A stretch of 64,000 nt of DNA from Adlercreutzia agrestimuris. GTDB lineage: Bacteria; Actinomycetota; Coriobacteriia; Coriobacteriales; Eggerthellaceae. Both the position numbers and the translations under genes were made by a program. Below the pieces are notes generated by a model that did not search any database, was not told the DNA's origin, and saw only the letters and a list, made by a program, of their open reading frames with translations. Positions 56,414 to 64,000 of the stretch are shown piece by piece. Every line of letters begins with the position of its first letter. The first letter of the stretch is position 1. The stretch covers positions 1 to 64,000 of the forward strand of contig NZ_CALPCX010000003.1 in assembly GCF_943193125.1 (NCBI RefSeq), given 5' to 3'.

Positions 56414-57628
56414 ATGGGTGTTAACTACCTTGATTATGCAGATGTAAATATGGCTGATGTTGATGCTGTTGTTGTTGGAAGTGGTTTTGCTGGATCTGTC
56501 ATGGCTCGTGAACTTGCTGAGCGGGGAAACAAGCGCGTGTTGGTGATTGAAAAGAAGAATCACATTGCAGGCAATATGTATGATGAGATTGACGAAGCGG
56601 GCATATTGGTGCATCGCTATGGTCCGCATATCTTCCATACCAACAATCAGCGTGCTTTTGATTACCTCCAGCGTTTTACGGAGTGGCGCGATTATCAGCA
56701 TGAGGTGCTTGCAAATTGGTATGGTACGTTTATGCCTGTTCCGTTTAACAAAAACTCAATGGAAATTGCTTTTGGCGAAGAAGAAGCTGCTCGTCTGACT
56801 GAAAAGCTTATTGAGACTTTTGGAGATGAACGCAAAGTAACTATTACTGAACTTCGCGCACAAGATGATCCGGACTTGGAAAAAGTAGCAGACTTCGTGT
56901 ATGAGAATGTATTCTTATACTACACGCAAAAACAGTGGGGTTTAACTCCTGATGAGGTTGATCCTTCTGTTGTTGCTCGTGTTCCTGTCTTTTTGTCACG
57001 AGACAATCGTTACTTCCAAGATGAGTTCCAGGGTATGCCGCTTGAAGGCTATACGCCTCTTTTTGAGCGTATGCTTGATCATGAAAACATTAGCGTCTGC
57101 CTTAACACTGAAGCAGAAAGCGTGTTTGATCTGCGGTTCTCAAGCGATGATGAAGATGCGCCGCTTTCGGCAATTGCATTGAAAGATCAAAATTTCGAAG
57201 GACCTATCATCTATACCGGTCCTTTGGACGAGTTGTTCTTGGCGCGTTTTGGTCGTTTACCTTATCGCACACTTGATTTTGTGTATGAAACGTACGATCA
57301 GGAGTTTTGGCAGCCTTGCGGTACCGTTAATTATACGGTGACCGAACCTTATACGCGCATTACTGAGTTTAAGTATCTCACGGGTCAAGAAGCTCCTAAC
57401 ACCACCATCATGAAGGAGTTCAGCCATCCCTACGAAGATCCGGATACACAAATTCCTTACTATGCCATCATCAATGATGAGAATAACGCTCACTACAACC
57501 GTTATTTGGCGCTTACTGAACCGTTGGATAATTTCTATCCGTTGGGTCGCTTGGCGGAATATCGTTATTACAACATGGACGTCATTATTGGTCGCGCATT
57601 AGCGCTGGCTGATGAATTAGTGGGGTAA
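56414..57628 (+). CDS. glf: UDP-galactopyranose mutase
   Basis: 404 residues. The FAD motif VVGSGFAGSVMARELAERG is near the N-terminus, with HRYGPHIFHTNNQ, FNKNSMEIAFG, YYTQKQWGLTPDEVDPSV and EYRYYNMDVIIGRAL further on. It turns UDP-galactopyranose into UDP-galactofuranose, so the organism should make a galactofuranose-containing surface polymer. AAAGGG lies upstream of ATG 56414; ATG 56450 would remove 12 residues before the FAD motif and is possible. The GT2 gene starts 3 nt after its stop. Confidence 0.95.
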   Translation: MGVNYLDYADVNMADVDAVVVGSGFAGSVMARELAERGNKRVLVIEKKNHIAGNMYDEIDEAGILVHRYGPHIFHTNNQRAFDYLQRFTEWRDYQHEVLANWYGTFMPVPFNKNSMEIAFGEEEAARLTEKLIETFGDERKVTITELRAQDDPDLEKVADFVYENVFLYYTQKQWGLTPDEVDPSVVARVPVFLSRDNRYFQDEFQGMPLEGYTPLFERMLDHENISVCLNTEAESVFDLRFSSDDEDAPLSAIALKDQNFEGPIIYTGPLDELFLARFGRLPYRTLDFVYETYDQEFWQPCGTVNYTVTEPYTRITEFKYLTGQEAPNTTIMKEFSHPYEDPDTQIPYYAIINDENNAHYNRYLALTEPLDNFYPLGRLAEYRYYNMDVIIGRALALADELVG

Positions 57629-57631
57629 ATC

Positions 57632-58654
57632 ATGAAAACTATCACCTTCGCTATTCCATGTTATAACTCAGCGGCTTATATGGATAAATGTATTGAGTCG
57701 CTCTTAGCTATTGGTGATGATATTGAGATCATTATTGTCAACGATGGTTCAACCAAAGACAACACGGCAGAAATTGCTGATAGCTGGCAAGAGCGTTACC
57801 CCGACATTGTTCGTGCAATCCATAAGGAAAACGGTGGGCATGGCTCAGCGGTAAATTGTGGTCTTGCTCATGCAACGGGCACATATTTCAAGGTCGTAGA
57901 CTCAGACGACTGGCTTGATAAACACGCCATGGACGAGATCATGGTATACCTGCGCGAACAGGCAAAAGCTGAGAATCCTACCGATTTGATCATTGCAAAT
58001 TATGTCTATGAGAAAGTACATGAAGGCTCGCGCACTGTCATGCATTATCGCAATGTCTTTCCCGAAGGACGAGAATTTGGCTGGAATGAAGTGGGACACT
58101 TTTTGCCTAGTCAGTATTTGCTCATGCATTCAGTAATTTATCGTACGCAACTTTTGCGCGATATGGGGCTTGAGTTGCCTGAGCATTGCTTCTATGTTGA
58201 CAATATTTTTGTGTATGTGCCGCTTCCTCATGTGAAAACGATTTATTATCGCGATGTTGATATGTATCGTTATTTCATTGGTCGCGAAGATCAGTCTGTC
58301 AACGAAGATGTTATGAAGGGTCGTATTGATCAGCAGCTTCGCGTAACACGTACTATGATTAATGCGGTTGAACTTCCTGACGGAGTTAGTGAAGAACGAC
58401 TTGAGCGCTACATGGAAAATTATTTATCCATGATGCTTTGTATCTGCTCAATCTTCCTGCGCATGATTGGTACTGATGAGGCGGAAGACAAGCGTGAAGA
58501 GATTTGGGATTATCTGAAAGAGCATAATCCTAGGGTATATCGTCGGGTCCGCAGATCTGTATTAAACCTGGGTACAAATATTCCTACGAGTTTCGGTAGA
58601 TTCATTGGAATCACTGGATATCATGTGGCGCAACGCCTTTTCAAATTTAACTAG
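57632..58654 (+). CDS. Glycosyltransferase family 2
   Basis: 340 residues with a GT-A domain: TITFAIPCYNSAAYM, IIIVNDGSTKDNT, HKENGGHGSAVNCG and the metal motif VVDSDDWLD. The C-terminal ~150 residues are helical with an amphipathic region (NYLSMMLCICSIFLRMI) that may touch the membrane. Coupling to glf suggests that it uses or extends galactofuranose, but this cannot be shown from sequence. The dgt Shine-Dalgarno overlaps its stop. Confidence 0.88.
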   Translation: MKTITFAIPCYNSAAYMDKCIESLLAIGDDIEIIIVNDGSTKDNTAEIADSWQERYPDIVRAIHKENGGHGSAVNCGLAHATGTYFKVVDSDDWLDKHAMDEIMVYLREQAKAENPTDLIIANYVYEKVHEGSRTVMHYRNVFPEGREFGWNEVGHFLPSQYLLMHSVIYRTQLLRDMGLELPEHCFYVDNIFVYVPLPHVKTIYYRDVDMYRYFIGREDQSVNEDVMKGRIDQQLRVTRTMINAVELPDGVSEERLERYMENYLSMMLCICSIFLRMIGTDEAEDKREEIWDYLKEHNPRVYRRVRRSVLNLGTNIPTSFGRFIGITGYHVAQRLFKFN

Positions 58655-58667
58655 GAGCGCCGAATAC

Positions 58668-59975
58668 GTGGAATTTGGTACAAACGATCAGCGAAAGCGA
58701 GAGCTTATAAGACCACAGTATCTTGAACTTGATTCTGAAGTGGCTTCTCAGATTCAAGCTGATCGTGCGTGTAATCGATTAAGCCCTTATCGCTTTGATG
58801 ATGCTTGTGTGCTACGTCGTGAGGACAATCCTCATGACGTAGCAACGCTCACACGTCCAGCTTTTTCACGTGATATTGAGAAGATAATCAATATGCCTGC
58901 ATATAACCGCTATGCGGATAAAACGCAGGTGTTTTCATTTGTTGAAAACGATGACATTTCCCGACGAGGGTTGCATGTGCAATTGGTCAGTCGGATAGCG
59001 CGCAATATAGGCGCTCTGCTTGGTCTTAATACTGATCTAATTGAGGCCATTGCGCTTGGTCACGACTTAGGTCACACGCCTTTTGGTCATGCAGGTGAGC
59101 GCTTCTTGTCAAAGAGTTATCATGCACGAACGGGGCGCTATTTTAATCATAATGTGCACTCTGTTCGCGTACTTGATCAGCTTTATCGACGCAATATCAG
59201 CCTTCAGACCCTTGATGGAGTGCTCTGTCATAATGGCGAGTTCGCCCAGCAGACTTTGAACATGGGTAATACCCGTGATTTTGAAACGCTTGATGCTCTT
59301 GTTGATGCATGTAATAACGATGAGCTCACTATCAAAACGTTGCGCCCTTCAACACTTGAAGGGTGTGTTGTACGTGTTTCGGATATGATTGCGTATCTCG
59401 GTAAAGACAGGCAAGATGCGCTTCAAATGGGTGTATTGCCCTCTTTAGATATGTTTGATTCTTCTGTTATCGGCATTGATAACGCTCAGATTATTAATAA
59501 TCTTACTGTTGACATCGTAAACAACAGTTATGGCAAAGACCATATAAGTATGAGTCGCGAAGTGTATGATGATCTGGTTTTAGCGAAGCGACAAAACTAT
59601 GAGATTATCTACAATCGAGAAGGTATGGTGGGCGACACATCGAACGTTGTCGAAGAGATGTTTGAACGACTCTACGACAAACTCTTAGCTGATCTCATGG
59701 CAGGCGATGATTCTTCGCCGGTATATTTGCATCATGTTGAGCGTTTGAGTCGCAGTTCGCGCACTATAGAGCCTGAACAGTATTTGCAAACTGATCCCAA
59801 TCAGATCATCGTTGATTATATGGCTTCTATGACAGACAGCTATTTTATGGCGCTTTATGAATATCTCTTTCCGCAGGATCAGCTAGCAATCTTTGCGCGC
59901 GATTACTGCTCAGACCTTGGAATGAAACACCCTAATGCAGTATCTTATTGCCCACAAGATTCAATAGAGGGCTAA
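58668..59975 (+). CDS. dgt: dGTPase-like HD phosphohydrolase
   Basis: 435 residues. The HD superfamily metal site is seen as SRRGLHVQLVSRIARNI, ALGHDLGHTPFGHAGER, then NHNVHSVRVLD and the later VRVSDMIAYLGKD. Proteins of this type remove triphosphate from dGTP or other dNTPs and shape nucleotide pools. The start is GTG 58668, with AGGAG (58653-58657) 10 nt upstream; the longer open frame lies in the glycosyltransferase gene. dgt-dnaG order is common in Gram-positive bacteria. Confidence 0.9.
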   Translation: MEFGTNDQRKRELIRPQYLELDSEVASQIQADRACNRLSPYRFDDACVLRREDNPHDVATLTRPAFSRDIEKIINMPAYNRYADKTQVFSFVENDDISRRGLHVQLVSRIARNIGALLGLNTDLIEAIALGHDLGHTPFGHAGERFLSKSYHARTGRYFNHNVHSVRVLDQLYRRNISLQTLDGVLCHNGEFAQQTLNMGNTRDFETLDALVDACNNDELTIKTLRPSTLEGCVVRVSDMIAYLGKDRQDALQMGVLPSLDMFDSSVIGIDNAQIINNLTVDIVNNSYGKDHISMSREVYDDLVLAKRQNYEIIYNREGMVGDTSNVVEEMFERLYDKLLADLMAGDDSSPVYLHHVERLSRSSRTIEPEQYLQTDPNQIIVDYMASMTDSYFMALYEYLFPQDQLAIFARDYCSDLGMKHPNAVSYCPQDSIEG

Positions 59976-59977
59976 AC

Positions 59978-61849
59978 ATGGCTGGTTCAATTAGTGCAGA
60001 AGATATCCAAAAAGTTCGCGATGCAACTGATATCGTTGCGTTCATTGGTGAGCGCTCTCCGGTAAAACAAAAAGGGCGTGACTTTTGGTGCTGTTGTCCG
60101 CTGCATAATGAAAAAACGCCTTCATTTAAGATTGATCCTGCACTTCAGTTGTGGCACTGCTTTGGTTGTGGCGAGGGCGGAGATGTCTTTGATTTTGTCA
60201 TGAAAACAGAAGGATTGTCGTTTCCAGAAGCAGTGCGCAGATTAGCCGACAGGGCTCATATTGAAATTGAAGAAACAGAATCTGGTAGACCTCGCATCGG
60301 TATGGATGTGAAAAATCGACTCAAAGCGGTGTGTGAGGCAACAGAACAGTTCTATCACACGCAACTTATGCGCAGCACCATACCTGTTGCTCAAGATGCG
60401 CGCGCGTATCTAGCTGCAAGAGATTTAGGTGGTTCGGTGCCCAAGACGTGGCAGTTGGGTTTTGCTCCCGGCAATGGCGCGCTTGTGACCCATCTTCGCT
60501 CGCTTGGCTTTACTAATGCTGAGATGGAGCAAGCAAATGTTGCTGTGAAGGCGAAATCTGGAAACCAGATGCGTGACCGATTCTATAATCGCATTATGTT
60601 TCCTATTCACGACATTTCGGGTGAATGTATAGCATTTGGGGGTCGAGTTATTGGACAGGGTGAACCCAAATATCTCAACTCACAAGAGACGCCTATATTT
60701 CATAAATCAGAAGTACTTTTTGGGCTTGATAAAGCAAAAGCAAGTATGGCTGCAAGTGGTGTGGCAATCGTAACAGAAGGCTACACCGATGTTATTGCGT
60801 TACATGAAGCAGGGGTGCAAAACGTGGTTGCCACGCTGGGAACTGCACTCACCATGCGCCATATACGCGTCTTGTCGCGACATGCTCAAAAGCGCATTGT
60901 GTATTTGTTTGACGGCGATGAAGCAGGTCAACGCGCGGCAGATAGAGCGTTGGGTTTTATAGACGACTCAATGACCCCTGAAGCTGGACGAACGCGTATT
61001 GAGTTGGTGGCAGTAACGCTTCCCGATAACCTTGATCCTGCTGATTTCGTTAAACAACGAGGGGTAGAGGCGTTGCAGGCGCTCATAGATTCAGCGGTGC
61101 CACTTGTGCAGTATGGTATCGACCGCAGAATTGCGCAGCATGATCTTTCGCACGCCGAAGGAAGAACACGCGCTGCAAAAGAAGCCCTTGAAATACTTGC
61201 GCCTATCAAAGACTCCCTCTTGGCAAAAGATTATGCTCGACAAATTGCAGGTCGCGTGCGAATGGAAGAGGCAGATGCACTTGAAGTATTGGCATCGCTG
61301 AAACCACCTCGACAAGCGCGCGATGAGCAAAACACGCAAGAGATACACCAGCCGCTTCCAAAACGACAACAACGTTTTAGTCCGCAAGAGAAAAACCGTC
61401 GTCGGCTTGAAGCGCAACTACTGGCACTGTTTGCAAAACGATGTGACCTGGCTCTTAGTTCAGTATCGGCTTTAGCGCAAATACAGTGGCATGATCCTGT
61501 CCATGCGCAAATAGCTGAGGTGTTTTTAGAGCAGTTGTCGCTCAACCCTCAGATATCTTCTGCGGCTTTAGTGGGAGCAACTACGTCCGTGATTTCTGTA
61601 GCTGGATCCATCTTAACAACATCACTTGGCAATCAGGGCGAATCAGATGATGTACCCGATGAGGATCGCGTGCTGTTCTTGGTTGACGAGCTTACTATTG
61701 GGGATACCGAAGAGGCAATTGCTGACTTGCGTGCCCAGCTTGCTCAGCCTTCTCAGTTGCCAAATGATGAATATGATCTGTTGTACATGACTGTTGCGGC
61801 AATGCAAAAAGACCTTATTGCTAAAAAGGCAACACGAAAAATGTTGTGA
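59978..61849 (+). CDS. dnaG: DNA primase
   Basis: 623 residues. The zinc domain is CPLHNEKTPSFKIDP...WHCFGCGEGGDVFDF with the CHC2 ligands. The RNA-polymerase core has FPIHDISGECIAFGGRV, the TOPRIM motif IVTEGYTDVIALHEAG and YLFDGDEAGQRAADRAL. The C-terminal ~190 residues are a divergent helicase-binding region. It makes RNA primers at the fork. ATG 59978 follows GAGGG and the dgt stop by 2 nt. The usual neighbour rpoD does not follow; def does. Confidence 0.97.
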   Translation: MAGSISAEDIQKVRDATDIVAFIGERSPVKQKGRDFWCCCPLHNEKTPSFKIDPALQLWHCFGCGEGGDVFDFVMKTEGLSFPEAVRRLADRAHIEIEETESGRPRIGMDVKNRLKAVCEATEQFYHTQLMRSTIPVAQDARAYLAARDLGGSVPKTWQLGFAPGNGALVTHLRSLGFTNAEMEQANVAVKAKSGNQMRDRFYNRIMFPIHDISGECIAFGGRVIGQGEPKYLNSQETPIFHKSEVLFGLDKAKASMAASGVAIVTEGYTDVIALHEAGVQNVVATLGTALTMRHIRVLSRHAQKRIVYLFDGDEAGQRAADRALGFIDDSMTPEAGRTRIELVAVTLPDNLDPADFVKQRGVEALQALIDSAVPLVQYGIDRRIAQHDLSHAEGRTRAAKEALEILAPIKDSLLAKDYARQIAGRVRMEEADALEVLASLKPPRQARDEQNTQEIHQPLPKRQQRFSPQEKNRRRLEAQLLALFAKRCDLALSSVSALAQIQWHDPVHAQIAEVFLEQLSLNPQISSAALVGATTSVISVAGSILTTSLGNQGESDDVPDEDRVLFLVDELTIGDTEEAIADLRAQLAQPSQLPNDEYDLLYMTVAAMQKDLIAKKATRKML

Positions 61850-61929
61850 TGATGTGTTGGTGTATATCACCAGGTATAAAGTGGCATGTAATATAAACTT
61901 CAAACATATACCGATTAGGAAGTGATGAT

Positions 61930-62463
61930 ATGAGCAACGTAGTACTTTCTCCTGATCCCAGGCTCAATCAAGTATGTGAACCATGTGATCTTGCTGACAA
62001 ATCGCTCCAAAAGCTGGCGAAACAAATGATTAAAACAATGTATAAGAATGCGGGATGCGGCTTAGCGGCACCGCAAGTGGGCATCAACAAACGTCTTGTT
62101 GTTATTGATTGCGACCAAGACGAATCGGGTGAGCAAAACCCCATTATTCTTATCAATCCAACAATTGTTGAAACAGATGGAGAACCAGAGACAGGTGAAG
62201 AAGGATGCCTTTCTATTCCTGGTATCTCCATTCCTATCTCTCGTCCAACATGGGCGCGCGTGCGTTTCTTTGATTTTGATGGCGAAGAGTGGGAGATTGA
62301 AGGCGATGGTTTGTTGGGTAGATGTTTGCAGCATGAGATTGATCACTTGGACGGCATAACTATGTTTGAGCGTTGTGATCCTATGGATCGCATTGTTGCG
62401 CTTGCTGAATATGAGCGCGCACTTGCTGCAGGCGCAAAGCCGGGCGAAACCTCGCTTTCATAG
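61930..62463 (+). CDS. def: Peptide deformylase
   Basis: 177 residues. Motif 1 GCGLAAPQVG, motif 2 EEGCLSIPG and motif 3 QHEIDHLDGI supply the metal ligands. It removes formyl from new protein N-termini. fmt, which adds formyl to the initiator tRNA, follows after 61 nt, a common pairing. AGGAAGTG lies before the ATG. Confidence 0.97.
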   Translation: MSNVVLSPDPRLNQVCEPCDLADKSLQKLAKQMIKTMYKNAGCGLAAPQVGINKRLVVIDCDQDESGEQNPIILINPTIVETDGEPETGEEGCLSIPGISIPISRPTWARVRFFDFDGEEWEIEGDGLLGRCLQHEIDHLDGITMFERCDPMDRIVALAEYERALAAGAKPGETSLS

Positions 62464-62524
62464 GTCATCAATTTTATGATTCTCAAGCTGAGGTGTTTGA
62501 GATCTTGCGAAAAAGGAATCTTAC

Positions 62525-63469
62525 ATGCGAATAGTTTTTATGGGTACACCCACATTTGCTGCCGATATTTTAGAAGAGCTCTATTGGCATCATGACGTGG
62601 TTGGTGTTTTTACCAGGCCCGATGCGGTACGTGGTCGTGGAAAGCGCCTTGAACCTTCTCCTGTTAAAGAGTGTGCATTGGCACATCATACGAAAGTATT
62701 TTGTCCTACATCACTTCGTGACGATATCGTCAATGTGACACTGAGAGAGCTTGCGCCTGATGTTATTTGCGTTGCAGCATATGGGAAGATCTTACCGAAA
62801 GAAGTGCTTAAGAGTGCGCCTTTTGGGTGTTTGAATGTACATGCGTCACTTCTTCCTCGCTGGCGAGGTGCAGCTCCCATTGAACGTGCCATTTTAGCTG
62901 GCGATGAACAGGCTGGTGTGTGCGTTATGGCAATGGAAGAGGGGCTAGATACAGGAGATTTCTGTATCAGTCGGGCTACCGACGTGGCTGATAAGTCTGC
63001 TGAGCGTCTTACGGCAGAATTAGCGTCGCTTGGAGCACAAGCTCTATTGTATGCCCTTAATGCGCTTGAAGCTGGTGAAATTAAATGGGTATCGCAAGAT
63101 GACTCATTGGTGACCTATGCGGACAAAATTGAAAAAGGTGAGCTCAGCTTTAGGCTTTCTGATACCGCGCAACAACTTGCACGTAAAGTTCAAGCTTCCA
63201 GCAATGCGCATCCTGCCCATGTATGTTTAGCGGGAAGAGATGTAAGTATTTTAGAAGCACGCGTTTTTAATGATGAAGAGGCACCTGAATTGAATGCCGG
63301 TGAGGTTTTGCTATGGCGCAAGTGCCTCATAGTTGGCACGATGGACGGTCTTTTGGAGATTATTAAAGTAAAACCTGCTGGTAAAAAGGAAATGGATGGC
63401 AAGGCATTTGCTGCAGGCATTCAGGGAATAAAACACAATATCCAATCTTGGGAGGAGCCGCATGCCTGA
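62525..63469 (+). CDS. fmt: Methionyl-tRNA formyltransferase
   Basis: 314 residues. The formyl-transfer domain has MGTPTFAADIL, ICVAAYGKILPKEVL, NVHASLLPRWRGAAPIERAI and GLDTGDF; the C-terminal tRNA domain begins around residue 205 (LSFRLSDTAQQLARKVQAS). It formylates initiator Met-tRNA. rsmB overlaps its end by 8 nt in the conserved def-fmt-rsmB string. Confidence 0.97.
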   Translation: MRIVFMGTPTFAADILEELYWHHDVVGVFTRPDAVRGRGKRLEPSPVKECALAHHTKVFCPTSLRDDIVNVTLRELAPDVICVAAYGKILPKEVLKSAPFGCLNVHASLLPRWRGAAPIERAILAGDEQAGVCVMAMEEGLDTGDFCISRATDVADKSAERLTAELASLGAQALLYALNALEAGEIKWVSQDDSLVTYADKIEKGELSFRLSDTAQQLARKVQASSNAHPAHVCLAGRDVSILEARVFNDEEAPELNAGEVLLWRKCLIVGTMDGLLEIIKVKPAGKKEMDGKAFAAGIQGIKHNIQSWEEPHA

Positions 63470-64000
63470 AAAACGCTTTGGTAAGCCACAAAACGATCGT
63501 CCGCAGACGAAGAAGTTCGGACGGGGAAAAGCCAGCCCTGCGCGCCTTGAAGCGCTTGCTGCGCTTCGTGAAATTCGAGAAAAAGATGCTTATGCGCAAG
63601 ATGTCTTAGAGCATTCGGTGGACGTTTCATCTATGTCTTCTGAAGACAGAGCTTTTGCTACTAAACTTGTTTTAGGCGTCGTAAGTTGTTCAGGAACGCT
63701 TGATGAGGTACTCAATCAGCTTCTTGATAAACCAGATCAAATGTCAGCTGATGTTCGCGATGCGCTCCGTATTTCTGCTTACGAGCTTCTCTTCTTAGAC
63801 AAATCACCTCATGCAGCAGTTGATCAGGGTGTTGAACTTGTGCGATCGGTTACACCTGCAGCAGCAGGACTTGCAAACGCGGTTTTGCGCAAGATTGTTC
63901 GCATTCGTTCGGGCTTTCCTTTTGGAGATCCACATACTGATTTGCGTGCTCTTGCGCGCCTCTATGCTTTTCCAGAGTGGCTGGCAAAACTTCTCATTGC
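63462..64000 (+). CDS. rsmB: 16S rRNA cytosine-C5 methyltransferase RsmB, 3' end outside window
   Basis: Only the first ~179 residues are in the window and no stop is reached. After a basic, disordered start (~25 residues) comes a NusB-like domain: ARLEALAALREIREKDAYAQ, DRAFATKLVLGVV, RDALRISAYELLFLDKSPHA and GLANAVLRKI. That N-terminal domain precedes the methyltransferase domain in RsmB (Sun/FmuB), which methylates C967 of 16S rRNA. ATG 63462 has GGGAGGAG upstream and overlaps the fmt stop. Confidence 0.92.
   Translation, partial: MPEKRFGKPQNDRPQTKKFGRGKASPARLEALAALREIREKDAYAQDVLEHSVDVSSMSSEDRAFATKLVLGVVSCSGTLDEVLNQLLDKPDQMSADVRDALRISAYELLFLDKSPHAAVDQGVELVRSVTPAAAGLANAVLRKIVRIRSGFPFGDPHTDLRALARLYAFPEWLAKLLI

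Overview
The window looks like chromosome of a low-to-moderate GC member of the Coriobacteriia (Actinomycetota), most likely an Atopobiaceae/Lancefieldella (Atopobium) type. This rests on the mix of actinobacterial traits (BTAD/SARP-type regulator, GlnR-like orphan regulator next to glnA, L21 with an Ala/Lys-rich tail, LAxTG-like sorting motif) with Firmicute-like ones (FabT/FabK fatty-acid cluster, lic choline genes, choline-binding autolysin, two-subunit transketolase) at roughly mid-40s %GC. The species call is an inference; no rRNA is present. There are no insertion sequences, prophage genes or CRISPR arrays.

Layout. 1-3930: the 3' part of a choline-binding glucosaminidase, then a LicC-LicA fusion carrying an N-terminal helix-turn-helix, and a LicB-type choline permease. 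This is a compact choline uptake, activation and use module. 3951-7705 (minus): an Hpt phosphotransfer protein and a three-gene glycan operon (glycosyltransferase, DegT aminotransferase, phosphoglycosyl transferase), divergent from glnA. 7829-12509: glnA, a phosphorylation-independent GlnR-like regulator, polA. 12697-19117: rplU-rpmA-obg-proBA-nadD-yqeK-rsfS. 19202-21844: a large STAND/BTAD regulator with a degraded ATPase. 21966-32913: secA, prfB, split transketolase, ftsEX, ctpA, rnr.

32939-40709: a fatty-acid synthesis operon fabT-fabK-fabD-fabG-fabF-fabZ ending in a single acetyl-CoA carboxylase polypeptide. That protein joins a stump of biotin carboxylase (only its N-terminal fold), AccD and AccA. 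40871-47766 (minus): a 1954-residue cell-wall surface protein with a nine-base homopolymer near its 5' end, and a small unknown membrane protein. 47836-48886: a manganese-control locus made of a DtxR/MntR-like palindrome, a yybP-ykoY-type riboswitch with overlapping terminator, and a TerC-family transporter. Then tRNA-Val(GAC).

49143-56244: lipid kinase (minus), RNase D, zinc peptidase, xseAB, ackA, and convergent pta. 56414-64000: UDP-galactopyranose mutase and a GT2 glycosyltransferase followed by dgt, dnaG, def, fmt and the start of rsmB.

The most unusual items are the truncated AccC'-AccD-AccA fusion, the HTH-LicC-LicA fusion beside a choline-binding autolysin, the riboswitch/operator pair controlling TerC, the potentially phase-variable surface protein, an RF2 with SPT in place of the SPF tripeptide, and an 11-bp perfect dyad between glnA and the glycan operon.
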